Shown: piece after piece, positions 1 through 7,290 of the stretch
Numbering within the stretch: the stretch's first letter is position 1
Layout: every line of letters starts with the position of its first letter
Source of the DNA: JBAZGG01 sp041653015
Lineage (GTDB): Bacteria; Bacillota_I; Bacilli_A; RFN20; CAG-826
Direction of reading: 5' to 3'
Length of the DNA stretch: 28,120 nucleotides
Assembly: GCA_041653015.1 (NCBI GenBank)
Contig: JBAZGG010000013.1
Span: forward strand, 1-28,120
Made by a program: the position numbers and the translations under genes
The notes under the pieces: model-generated
What the model saw: the letters and a program-made list of their open reading frames with translations, nothing else
Database searches by the model: none
What the model was told of the DNA's origin: nothing

Positions 1-1185
1 GGCTAAAATACCGAGGCAATAAGGAATCAAGCCGACGATGCCCCACTGGCCAAGTATCTCAAGGAAACCGTTGTGTGAGAATAAAGCAACTTTAGAAGGA
101 ACAGCTATTTCGCCACTATAGAAAAACAAAGTGTTATTAAACAATAAAAGACCTCTTCCAAACCAGAGATGAACACCGGTTGAAATAGAGATTACGCTAT
201 CCCAGATTTCCGTTCTCCCATCATAAGAGCCGATTCCTAGTTCAACATAATACTCAAGGATAAAGCGGCGCGCTTCATTAAACAATTGAACATCCATGAA
301 AAATGGAAAAGGTATTAACAAAATGCCACATATACCCAGAATACCCGCCACCACCAAGAAGATGATATTTCGAATCTTGCTCTTTTTGAAAGTCGCGATC
401 ATGCGATAGATAAAATGCACGATGAAGGTGACAAGTGCTATACCAAAAGACGCCTTTGAAAAAGTAAAAAAGATATTGACGAAAAGGAAAATCAAAAAAA
501 CATAGTTATACCATTTTGGTAGATACGAGATGATTACATATAGTGACAGCATTCCCAAAAGGAGCATCAAGCCATACATATTCCGGTTAAAAACAAAAGA
601 TTGCGGGTGAATGTAACCTGAGAGTCCATGTTGATATAAATGAACATATGAATCAAAATCTAGAAAATAACTGACAAAAGCTGATATTAAAGAAACCGCT
701 ACTATGATATACATCAAAAATAAAATATACCGTTTAAAACTTATTAGCCGTGGGAGGACAATAATTTGGACATATACTCCTACTGCTGCAATTAAAACGA
801 AAAGAAGACTCTTTGTTTTGCCAGCAAAGGTTGTTACAAATTCCTTAACAACTAATGTCTCAACTTCATCAACAATTTCGATTGCTTCAAAATATTGAAT
901 CTCAGGAGTTAAAAAAATACCGATGGTCGCGCTTATTACAATTAGTAATAAAATTAGGGCTAACAACCAATGTGTTTTCAAGCCATTGTATTTATGCTCA
1001 CCATAAAAGTAAGAACCCAGTATGATGACTATTCCAGCGCATAAAAGAGCATATTCAAGAAGAGTGAATCCTCTTTGAAAATTGCTCAAATCAAAAATAA
1101 CGACGTTTTCGGCAAAATATGCCATGAAAATCATCGCTATCCAAAAAAGAATATTAGTTAATACATTTCTATGTTTAGTAAGCAT
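1..1185 (-). CDS. Wzy/WaaL-type polysaccharide polymerase or ligase, partial (3' end off the left edge)
   Basis: The minus-strand frame is open from an ATG at 1185 to base 1 without a stop, giving 395 visible residues. The protein is a polytopic membrane protein with many hydrophobic segments. Its late part carries features of the O-antigen polymerase/ligase family (PF04932): a 'TFSKAS' stretch, then 'GRTEIW', then 'HNGFLEILGQWGIVG', which matches the usual R/H-N-x-L-x-E-x-G-x2-G pattern of the large external loop. Family members polymerise lipid-linked repeat units or transfer a glycan to an acceptor outside the membrane. It lies downstream of the GDP-sugar block but is separated from manC by 312 bp, so it may have its own promoter. 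There is no clear Shine-Dalgarno sequence before the ATG, and an in-frame stop lies 18 bases upstream. A second protein of the same class is encoded at 16260-17546, so which one is the true Wzy is open. Confidence 0.8.
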   Translation of the reverse strand, partial: MLTKHRNVLTNILFWIAMIFMAYFAENVVIFDLSNFQRGFTLLEYALLCAGIVIILGSYFYGEHKYNGLKTHWLLALILLLIVISATIGIFLTPEIQYFEAIEIVDEVETLVVKEFVTTFAGKTKSLLFVLIAAVGVYVQIIVLPRLISFKRYILFLMYIIVAVSLISAFVSYFLDFDSYVHLYQHGLSGYIHPQSFVFNRNMYGLMLLLGMLSLYVIISYLPKWYNYVFLIFLFVNIFFTFSKASFGIALVTFIVHFIYRMIATFKKSKIRNIIFLVVAGILGICGILLIPFPFFMDVQLFNEARRFILEYYVELGIGSYDGRTEIWDSVISISTGVHLWFGRGLLLFNNTLFFYSGEIAVPSKVALFSHNGFLEILGQWGIVGLIPYCLGILA

Positions 1186-1216
1186 TGTTTTTGCATTGTT
1201 TCAATAGCATTTATAT

Positions 1217-1245
1217 ATTATCACTCCAATAATAGGAAATGCCAT
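1217..1245 (-). promoter_or_regulatory. Possible promoter for the partial polymerase gene
   Basis: On the minus strand a -35-like ATGGCA (1240-1245) and a -10-like GATAAT (1217-1222) are separated by 17 bases and lie about 31 bases before the ATG at 1185. The -35 matches four of six consensus bases and the -10 five of six. AT-rich sequence yields such matches by chance, so this is a weak call. Confidence 0.3.
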
Positions 1246-1360
1246 TTGTGGTTTGTATTAATGTACGTAAAATACGACAAAAGTATCTATCAATATCATT
1301 ATAATAGTCATATTTTGTTCAAAGAAATTAGAGAAACCACAAATTTTGAACGGAATTTAG

Positions 1361-1501
1361 CAATACTTATGCGGCGTTAAAAATTTGGATTCTAATGGAA
1401 TTTATGACAATGGATTCGTTGCACTTATTCATAAATGCATAAAGGCAAAAGAAATAAACATTATCAATATAAGCAAAAATGAAGTATTTTTTACAAATTA
1501 A
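1361..1501 (+). pseudogene. Possible 3' remnant of a decayed plus-strand gene in the 1186-1497 gap
   Basis: The 312-bp gap between the partial polymerase and manC has no intact gene. On the plus strand a 46-codon frame runs from just after a TAG (1358-1360) to a TAA at 1499-1501, overlapping the manC stop tail to tail. It has no start codon. The peptide ends 'KAKEINIINISKNEVFFTN' and contains 'NGIYDNGFVALIHKCIKA', a helix-then-strand pattern like the end of some capsule glycosyltransferases. In the neighbouring frame, codons up to the TAA at 1378-1380 read 'ILFKEIRETTNFERN', so one frameshift would join the two stretches. I do not recognise the family, and chance open frames in AT-rich DNA are a real alternative. 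Confidence 0.25.
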
Positions 1502-2817
1502 GTCGCAGGAAAAGTATGTTTTACTTTATCCTCAACACTTATGTCCTTTCCAATTTGAACTTCAATGATTTTCAGCTCTGTTTCTGCAATAATTGTGTGG
1601 CACATTCCGGCAGTAATAGAAACGACATCACCGACTTTAATAACTTTTTTTGCATCATTAACAATAACGCTACCGCTACCGCTAATAACGATCCATACTT
1701 CATCGCGATGATTGTGGCTGTGATAGTTCATTTTTTGACCAGGGTTCAATGTGACTTTAACAGTCAAACTTTCATTTTCAACATCTAAAACTAGATAGCT
1801 GCCCCACGACTTTTCGGCAAACATGGTCTGCTGTTCGAAATTATCAACGTATGGTTTAATAAAACTAGATTGAGTTTTATCAGATATGAGTATGCCTTCA
1901 GGACTCGCGGTGATAACAACATTTTTAAGACCTACCGCAAGAATTGGAACGTTCAGTTCATTTATTACGTGGACATTGGAACTAGTACCGTCGATGATGG
2001 CCTTGCCGATAACGTTTTCTTCCATCGCTTCGGTCAAAGTGTTCCAAGTGCCGAGGTCTTTCCATTTTCCCGAAAATCTTACAACCTTGATTTTGCTTTC
2101 TTTTTCGACAACAGCATAATCAAAACTGATTTTGGTCAATTCGTTATATTTTGAATATAAATCTCGATAGTCACTGAAGTCATACATTCCGTGGGCTATT
2201 TTCATTATATATTTCAATTTGAAGGCAAAGACGCCTCCGTTCCACAAAGCTCCTTTAGAAATATATTTTTTTGCATCTCTTTCGCTGGGTTTTTCTTTAA
2301 AAGCCGAAACGCCACTGACTATATCTTGTCCTTTGGGTATTATATACCCATATTTTTCGCTTGGATATGTGGGCTCAACGCCCATTAAAACGAGATTGGA
2401 ATCGCTTTTTCCGAGTTCATCTAACATTTGCTGAAGGCAAGCGAAATAGTCACTGCCAACGAGTGGATCAACTGGACAAACGACAACCGATTCATCTTCT
2501 GATAATCCTTTGACATCGCGAAAATAGGAAGCGGCGAGAACAATAGCCGGAAAGGTATCGCGACGACAAGGCTCGACTGATATACCAACATCATTGCAAA
2601 GCTGATTGCGTATTATAGATACCTGCTTTTTTGATGTAGCTATCGTTATCGATGCGTCTGGATTGGCGGCTTTTATTTGACGATAGATTCTTTGAACCAT
2701 CGATTCGTATTGACCATCCTCAGTTTTAAACAGCTTAATAAATTGTTTTGAACGGATTTCATTAGATAGAGGCCACAGTCGTTTTCCCGATCCTCCGGAT
2801 AGTAAAAGAATATTCAT
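1498..2817 (-). CDS. manC: Mannose-1-phosphate guanylyltransferase with C-terminal mannose-6-phosphate isomerase-like cupin
   Basis: ManC makes GDP-mannose from mannose-1-phosphate and GTP; the C-terminal cupin of class II members isomerises fructose-6-phosphate to mannose-6-phosphate. The N-terminal nucleotidyltransferase signature 'LSGGSGKRLWPLS' is at residues 6-18, an 'FKEKPSER' sugar-binding motif near 173-180, and the cupin motif 'YHSHNHRDE' at 365-373. I chose the ATG at 2817 (439 aa) because GGAAAGGGAAG lies just upstream and the signature starts at once; an ATG at 2838 would add seven residues without support. At 439 residues it is shorter than the roughly 478 of enterobacterial ManC. 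The usual 'HRxEHW' cupin motif reads 'HRDEVW', so one histidine is replaced by valine and isomerase activity is uncertain. It is the last gene of the GDP-sugar block, 53 bp after fcl/colC, and supplies Gmd with GDP-mannose. Confidence 0.9.
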   Translation of the reverse strand: MNILLLSGGSGKRLWPLSNEIRSKQFIKLFKTEDGQYESMVQRIYRQIKAANPDASITIATSKKQVSIIRNQLCNDVGISVEPCRRDTFPAIVLAASYFRDVKGLSEDESVVVCPVDPLVGSDYFACLQQMLDELGKSDSNLVLMGVEPTYPSEKYGYIIPKGQDIVSGVSAFKEKPSERDAKKYISKGALWNGGVFAFKLKYIMKIAHGMYDFSDYRDLYSKYNELTKISFDYAVVEKESKIKVVRFSGKWKDLGTWNTLTEAMEENVIGKAIIDGTSSNVHVINELNVPILAVGLKNVVITASPEGILISDKTQSSFIKPYVDNFEQQTMFAEKSWGSYLVLDVENESLTVKVTLNPGQKMNYHSHNHRDEVWIVISGSGSVIVNDAKKVIKVGDVVSITAGMCHTIIAETELKIIEVQIGKDISVEDKVKHTFPAT

Positions 2818-2870
2818 TGCGCTTCCCTTTCCAAACATGATTCGCGATACAAATTCTGATAAATAACCAA

Positions 2871-3806
2871 CTAGTGTTCTTTTTTACATCTTAACAAATA
2901 GTCACTAAGAGTTTTTTTAATTCCCTCTCCGAGATTAGTTTTGTACTTCCACCCCAAATCAGTGAGTTTTGATACTTCCAAAAGTTTTTGCGGCATACCT
3001 TCTGGTTTAGACGAATCAAAGATTATCTTGCCTTTATAGCCGACTGTTTCTGCGATAATCGACGCTAATTCACGAATCGAAACATCAGACCCGTATCCGA
3101 CATTGATGAATTCATTTCCGCTATAGTGTTCCATTAGAAACAAAGCGGCATCTGCTGCATCATCGACATATAGAAATTCTCTTCTTTGATTTCCCGAACC
3201 CCATACCGAGACTTCTTTTTGATCGCTTTCCTTTGCTTCATAAAATTTGCGTATCAAAGAAGCGAGAACGTGGGCGTTTTCGTCGTAGTGATCATTCCGG
3301 CCATAAAGGTTGCACGGCATGATGCTAATAAAATTAGTGCCATATTGTCGATTATAATACTCGCACATTCTAAGACCGGCGACTTTGGCGATGGCATATC
3401 CTTCATTTGTCGGTTCAAAAGGGCCAGTCAAGATGTATTCTTCTTTCATGGGTTGTTTGCACAAGCGAGGATAGACACAAGACGAACCCAAAAACAATAG
3501 TTTTTTGACACCATTACGATATGCGCAATCAATCACATTGTTTTGAATGGAGAGATTGATATAAAGCATCTCAGCTGGCTTTTCGATATTTTTTTTGATT
3601 CCGCCTACTGCCGCGGCGGCTAAGAAGACATAATCGGGTTTTTCGTTTTGAAAAAATAGTCTAACAGCAGATTGATCGGTCAAATCTAGTTCGTGGATTT
3701 CTCGGGTCAAAATATTCGAAAACCCAGCTTTTCTAAGCCCCCTTACAATTGCTGATCCAACCATTCCGGAATGGCCGCATACATAGATTTTTGCGTTCTT
3801 TTCCAT
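2871..3806 (-). CDS. fcl: GDP-L-fucose synthase / GDP-L-colitose synthase (C3,C5 or C5 epimerase and C4 reductase)
   Basis: This is a 311-residue extended SDR enzyme that epimerises and reduces a GDP-4-keto-6-deoxy sugar with NADPH. It has the nucleotide-binding 'GHSGMVG' at residues 11-17. The residues matching the catalytic set of E. coli GDP-fucose synthase are all present: Ser108 and Cys110 in 'GSSCVYP', Tyr137-x3-Lys141 in 'YAIAK', and His179 in 'NAHV'. The frame extends 51 codons upstream of 3806, but that part overlaps colD out of frame. The ATG at 3806, 22 bp after the colD stop, starts directly at the Rossmann strand and is preceded by GAGG about 20 bases upstream. ColC of colitose pathways is homologous to Fcl and acts on the ColD product. 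With ColD upstream, this enzyme could make GDP-colitose, GDP-fucose or both; sequence alone does not decide. Confidence 0.88.
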   Translation of the reverse strand: MEKNAKIYVCGHSGMVGSAIVRGLRKAGFSNILTREIHELDLTDQSAVRLFFQNEKPDYVFLAAAAVGGIKKNIEKPAEMLYINLSIQNNVIDCAYRNGVKKLLFLGSSCVYPRLCKQPMKEEYILTGPFEPTNEGYAIAKVAGLRMCEYYNRQYGTNFISIMPCNLYGRNDHYDENAHVLASLIRKFYEAKESDQKEVSVWGSGNQRREFLYVDDAADAALFLMEHYSGNEFINVGYGSDVSIRELASIIAETVGYKGKIIFDSSKPEGMPQKLLEVSKLTDLGWKYKTNLGEGIKKTLSDYLLRCKKEH

Positions 3807-3828
3807 AAATCGATTTTTCTCTATAACC

Positions 3829-4995
3829 TCATTCAACTTTCGAAAGCGCATCCCGCAACAAAATAATCTGTTTGTCCATCGGAATCGAATGATTGCCGAC
3901 GAAAAAACCGTTGTCGTGAATGTAATCGGCATTTGAAAGAATGCCACTAATTGAAGCATTCATATATTTAAATGCTGGCTGTTTTGCAAAATTCCCTGTT
4001 ACGATAGGCCTGACTTCAATTCCGGCTTGTCTCAAAGCTTTTATGTATTTGTCGCGCTGACCGACATATTCAGTTTTCAAAACCAAAGCAAAACCAAACC
4101 ATGAAGAATCGTCAGTATTTGTTTGCACTGAAAATCGTTCGTTGTTTTGCATCGCCTTAAGAAAAAAAACGGCATTATCTCTTCTGACTTTCAAAAAGGC
4201 ATCAAGTTTCCTTAGTTGCTCAGAGCCGATGGCTGCTTCGATTTCTAGTGGTCGAACATTAAATCCGGGCATAATAAACCGGAAACTCTCATAAAATTCA
4301 TCTTCGCTTTTCGTCCATAGTTTACTATTTTGTGGAAGTTGCCGAGTCCATCCGTGGGCTCTAATAGAAAGCAAATAATGATACATTTCCTCGTCATCTG
4401 TAATTGTCACTCCGCCTTCCATCGTGGATAAATGGTGTGAATAAAAAGTTGAAAAAGTTCCCATCAGTCCGAAAGTCCCGGTTTCTTTTCCATGGTATTT
4501 AGCGCCCATTGACTCGCAATTGTCTTCGAGCAAAATCAAGTTGTGTTTTTTACACATAGATGCTAATAGGTCAAAGTCATTTGGATTGCCGAGCAAATTG
4601 ACAGCAAGCAATGCTTTTGTGTCAGAAGTAATGGCCTTTTCAAGTTTGCTAGCATCGATGTTCAGCGTGTTTTTATCGATGTCAACTAAACGGGTCTTGA
4701 GCCCGCATTGTTCGATTGGAAAATATGTCGTTCCCCAAGAAATGGCGGGAACGAGTACTTCGTCGCCTTTTTGGAGTCTATTTGAATAGATAAGGGCGAA
4801 CATCATCAATAGATTTGCTGATGATCCTGAGTTGGACATCACGGCATATTTAGATCCGAAGCGGGCGGCGAATTCTCTTTCATACTTTCTGACTTCGGCG
4901 CCCATTGTAAAACTGTTAGATTTTATGACGCGTTCTATAGCTGCCAATTCAAGCTCATCCCAAGTATCGTTCGACAAACTATATTTTATTTCCAT
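3829..4995 (-). CDS. colD: GDP-4-keto-6-deoxy-D-mannose 3-dehydratase, PLP-dependent (colitose pathway)
   Basis: ColD removes the C3 hydroxyl of GDP-4-keto-6-deoxymannose using PLP and glutamate, the committed step to colitose. The protein is 388 residues, the length I recall for E. coli ColD. It has the DegT/DnrJ aminotransferase fold: 'SNSGSSAN' phosphate-binding region (54-61), 'LLEDNCESMGA' with the PLP-contacting Asp158, and 'FYSHHLSTMEGG' (184-195). In ordinary family members a lysine Schiff base sits where His187 is here; the WecE protein at 18897-20039 keeps it ('HETKNYSMGEGG'). Replacement by histidine is the diagnostic change of ColD. Trp87 in 'AISWGTT' also matches ColD. The gene overlaps gmd by 17 bp, and AAAGGAAATG lies before its ATG. 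From memory of the family, similarity runs along the whole length. The main alternative is a related sugar 3-dehydratase, but Gmd and Fcl/ColC on either side support ColD. Confidence 0.87.
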   Translation of the reverse strand: MEIKYSLSNDTWDELELAAIERVIKSNSFTMGAEVRKYEREFAARFGSKYAVMSNSGSSANLLMMFALIYSNRLQKGDEVLVPAISWGTTYFPIEQCGLKTRLVDIDKNTLNIDASKLEKAITSDTKALLAVNLLGNPNDFDLLASMCKKHNLILLEDNCESMGAKYHGKETGTFGLMGTFSTFYSHHLSTMEGGVTITDDEEMYHYLLSIRAHGWTRQLPQNSKLWTKSEDEFYESFRFIMPGFNVRPLEIEAAIGSEQLRKLDAFLKVRRDNAVFFLKAMQNNERFSVQTNTDDSSWFGFALVLKTEYVGQRDKYIKALRQAGIEVRPIVTGNFAKQPAFKYMNASISGILSNADYIHDNGFFVGNHSIPMDKQIILLRDALSKVE

Positions 4996-6028
4996 AAATC
5001 ATTTCCTTTTTTACACACTCGATATCATGGTTGACCATCATTTTCACTAATTTTTCAAAAGATGTCTTTGTTGGATTCCAGCCCAAAACGCTTTTGGCTT
5101 TTTGAGGATTGCCGAGAAGATTAACAACATCGGTAGGACGAAAGAATTTAGGCGATACCTCAACCATGACTCTTCCGGTTTTCTGGTCAATGCCTTTTTC
5201 GTTTATCCCGCTGCCTTCCCATCTCAAATCTATGCCAGAATACCTAAATGCTAGTGAACAAAAATCACGAACACTGTGTTGTTTTCCTGTTGCTATCACA
5301 AAATCATCAGGTTTTTCATGCTGCAATATTAACCACATGCATTCAACATAATCTTTTGCATATCCCCAGTCCCTAAGACTATCTAGGTTGCCTAAATATA
5401 GTTTGTCTTGAATGCCATTAGCGATTCTGGCTGCTGACATGGTGATTTTTCTTGTAACAAAAGTTTCGCCTCTGCGTTCTGATTCGTGATTAAACAAAAT
5501 GCCATTAGAAACAAACATTCCATATGCCTCGCGATATTCTTTCGAAATCCAAAAGGCATATTGTTTGGCAACAGCATATGGACTATAAGGATGGAACGGG
5601 GTTGTTTCGCTTTGAGGACAATCTTCAACCTTACCATACAGTTCAGAAGTTGATGCTTGATAAATCCTGCATATTTTTTCGAGTCCGCACAACCGAACTG
5701 ATTCTAAAATGCGAAGAGTACCGATTCCATCAGCATTAGCAGTAAATTCCGGAACATCAAAGGAAACATGAACGTGACTTTGGGCCGCGAGATTATAAAT
5801 CTCGTCGGGTACAACCTCTTTAACAATACGCAAAATGCTTAAAGAATCGGTCATATCGCCATAATGTATAATGAGGTTTTTATTATCTTTTAAATGATCA
5901 ATCCGTTCTTTTTTTTCGGTCGAGGTTCTCCTCACTAGACCATGGACCTCATAGTTTTTTTCAAGCAAAAATTCAGCAAGATATGATCCATCTTGTCCGG
6001 TTAATCCAGTAATTAGGGCTTTTTTCAT
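4979..6028 (-). CDS. gmd: GDP-mannose 4,6-dehydratase
   Basis: Gmd converts GDP-D-mannose to GDP-4-keto-6-deoxy-D-mannose, the shared precursor of fucose, colitose, rhamnose and perosamine. The 349-residue extended SDR has 'TGLTGQDGSYL' at residues 8-18, the active-site stretch 'QASTSELYG' (Thr127, Glu129), Tyr151-x3-Lys155 in 'YAVAK', and the typical Gmd segment 'NHESERRGETFVTRK' around 180-194. The ATG at 6028 is preceded by CGGAGGATATATT, an excellent ribosome binding site. The gene starts 21 bp after the GT11 stop and overlaps colD by 17 bp, so GT11, gmd, colD, fcl and manC are very probably co-transcribed and translationally coupled. Its product is at a branch point: ColD can deoxygenate it at C3, or the Fcl-type enzyme can take it directly to GDP-fucose. 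Confidence 0.95.
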   Translation of the reverse strand: MKKALITGLTGQDGSYLAEFLLEKNYEVHGLVRRTSTEKKERIDHLKDNKNLIIHYGDMTDSLSILRIVKEVVPDEIYNLAAQSHVHVSFDVPEFTANADGIGTLRILESVRLCGLEKICRIYQASTSELYGKVEDCPQSETTPFHPYSPYAVAKQYAFWISKEYREAYGMFVSNGILFNHESERRGETFVTRKITMSAARIANGIQDKLYLGNLDSLRDWGYAKDYVECMWLILQHEKPDDFVIATGKQHSVRDFCSLAFRYSGIDLRWEGSGINEKGIDQKTGRVMVEVSPKFFRPTDVVNLLGNPQKAKSVLGWNPTKTSFEKLVKMMVNHDIECVKKEMIYGNKI

Positions 6029-6049
6029 AATATATCCTCCGATAATAAT

Positions 6050-6928
6050 CTAAATTTTTATCCAGTTGGGTGGCAAAATATCTATTTTGTCGGTATCGAA
6101 AAACCACTTCTTTGGCGCGATTACCATTTTGTCTTTAGTTTCTTTCAATCGAGCACCCCACCAATGATAGGTACTATTAATAATAATAGCATGCTTGCAA
6201 TTAGCCATAATCATCAATTCATCGAAATCATCAACATAATCCTCGCGGAAAACGACATTCCATTTTTGAAATTCCATATTTTCCTTTACCCACTGAATGT
6301 CGTTCGAAAAAACATAAAAAATGGGATTGTCGATTTTGTCAGCGATTATTTTCATCGCTTTATCGTAGTATTCCTGATCAAAACAGCCAAACCTTTTTGT
6401 ATTATTGCCGTAATCTCCCTTGCGAACACCAATAAAAACAGAATTTTGGCTCGCAACACGCTCAATCATCATTTGAGTTCGCAAGTCTATATTTTTTGGA
6501 ATAAGGAAATCCTTTTCCAATTCATCGCGAACAGAGTCGACATAGCGCCACGATTGCCAATAGCCATCAAAATATTTATATTTTGTCAATTTATCAAAGT
6601 CCACAAACATTCTATTTCTTTCAAAATAATAACTGCGGTTGATAATCTTTTCTAAGATTAAGCCGGATTTATATATAAAAGATAACGGATTGCTCTCATG
6701 GGGTACCTTACACAATGAACGCACGTCTTCTCTCGAAGCAAAGGGGATAGACAAGTTAAATCTGCGAATTCTAACTTTCCGAATATTGTCGCCAACTAGA
6801 ACTTTATAATAGGAATCGTCGATTTTAACAACGTCTCTTGTTCTTTTTTGAAGTGCCTTTGCAAATGCATATTGAAACATTTGGTTACCCAATCCACCCT
6901 TAAGTTTAATTACTTTCATAAACCCCAT
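6050..6928 (-). CDS. GT11 family alpha-1,2-fucosyl- or colitosyltransferase
   Basis: This 292-residue protein is a family GT11 glycosyltransferase, which normally moves L-fucose from GDP-fucose in alpha-1,2 linkage. Family landmarks are the N-terminal 'GGLGNQMFQYAFAKAL' (11-26), 'GYWQSWRYV' (122-130), the donor motif as 'GVRKGDY' (167-173, where many members have HxRRGDY), 'FSND' (208-211) and 'NSTYHWWGARL' (251-261). The family also contains a colitosyltransferase (WbgN of E. coli O55), and the colD gene in the same operon makes GDP-colitose a plausible donor. The ATG at 6928 follows GGAAAG by five bases; an in-frame ATG at 6919 would start three residues later and cannot be excluded. It is the first gene of its operon, after a 362-bp gap. 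The protein should act on the cytoplasmic face of the membrane. Confidence 0.85.
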   Translation of the reverse strand: MGFMKVIKLKGGLGNQMFQYAFAKALQKRTRDVVKIDDSYYKVLVGDNIRKVRIRRFNLSIPFASREDVRSLCKVPHESNPLSFIYKSGLILEKIINRSYYFERNRMFVDFDKLTKYKYFDGYWQSWRYVDSVRDELEKDFLIPKNIDLRTQMMIERVASQNSVFIGVRKGDYGNNTKRFGCFDQEYYDKAMKIIADKIDNPIFYVFSNDIQWVKENMEFQKWNVVFREDYVDDFDELMIMANCKHAIIINSTYHWWGARLKETKDKMVIAPKKWFFDTDKIDILPPNWIKI

Positions 6929-6942
6929 TCATGCTTTCCAGT

Positions 6943-6970
6943 ATTATCTAATATAACAATATTAACACAA
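6943..6970 (-). promoter_or_regulatory. Possible promoter for the GT11-gmd-colD-fcl-manC operon
   Basis: On the minus strand TTGTGT (6965-6970) and GATAAT (6943-6948) are spaced by 16 bases, ending 14 bases before the GT11 ATG. The -10 matches five of six bases and the -35 four of six. The position is right for a gene that follows a long gap, but the match is modest and the resulting leader would be very short. Confidence 0.3.
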
Positions 6971-7186
6971 TATCAGTTCGGCGCTATAAAAAGCAAAATA
7001 GCGGGTTTTAGTGTTTGCATTAATAGCGACGGAATATCGGACTTCATGTCGAAATTTCTCAAGCAAACGCAAAAAACGATTCCAGCGACAAATATATACT
7101 TGTAGCGCAAATTCTATTTTGAAAATTTCATAAGTCAAAAATATCGAGACTTCTGCAAAATGCGCTATGAAAAATCTTCACAAATC

Positions 7187-7218
7187 AAAATAGATATTAG
7201 TTAACTAATATCTATTTT
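7187..7218. repeat. Perfect 32-bp AT-rich palindrome
   Basis: Sixteen bases (AAAATAGATATTAGTT) are followed at once by their exact reverse complement, centred on GTTAAC. As RNA the minus-strand copy would form a long AT-rich stem followed by a U-containing tail, so it could be a bidirectional terminator. It lies 73 bases past the sugar transferase stop. As DNA it could instead bind a dimeric regulator. The perfect symmetry is directly visible; the role is inferred. Confidence 0.75.
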
Positions 7219-7290
7219 TAATAAGCATCGGTTTGATTATCGATCTACTAGCGTAAATATCTAATCACTTCAAAAACTTAAAACGCCATT

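Larger units (their letters stand above)
6929..7290. other. 362-bp intergenic region between the sugar transferase and GT11 genes
   Basis: I find no gene here on either strand. It holds a perfect 32-bp palindrome (7187-7218), a 6-bp inverted repeat CGCTAT/ATAGCG at 6982-7003 with a 10-base loop, a related GCGCTAT copy at 7162-7168, and a possible promoter next to GT11. It separates the UDP-FucNAc operon from the GDP-sugar operon and probably contains the end of the first transcript and the start of the second. Confidence 0.6.

Noticed and set aside
3807..3959. 51-codon N-terminal extension of the fcl/colC frame
   Set aside because: It overlaps the end of colD in another frame, and the protein's Rossmann fold begins right after the ATG at 3806.
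6164..6655. 163-codon plus-strand frame within the GT11 gene
   Set aside because: The opposite strand carries all GT11 motifs; the plus frame has no recognisable domain and no ribosome binding site.
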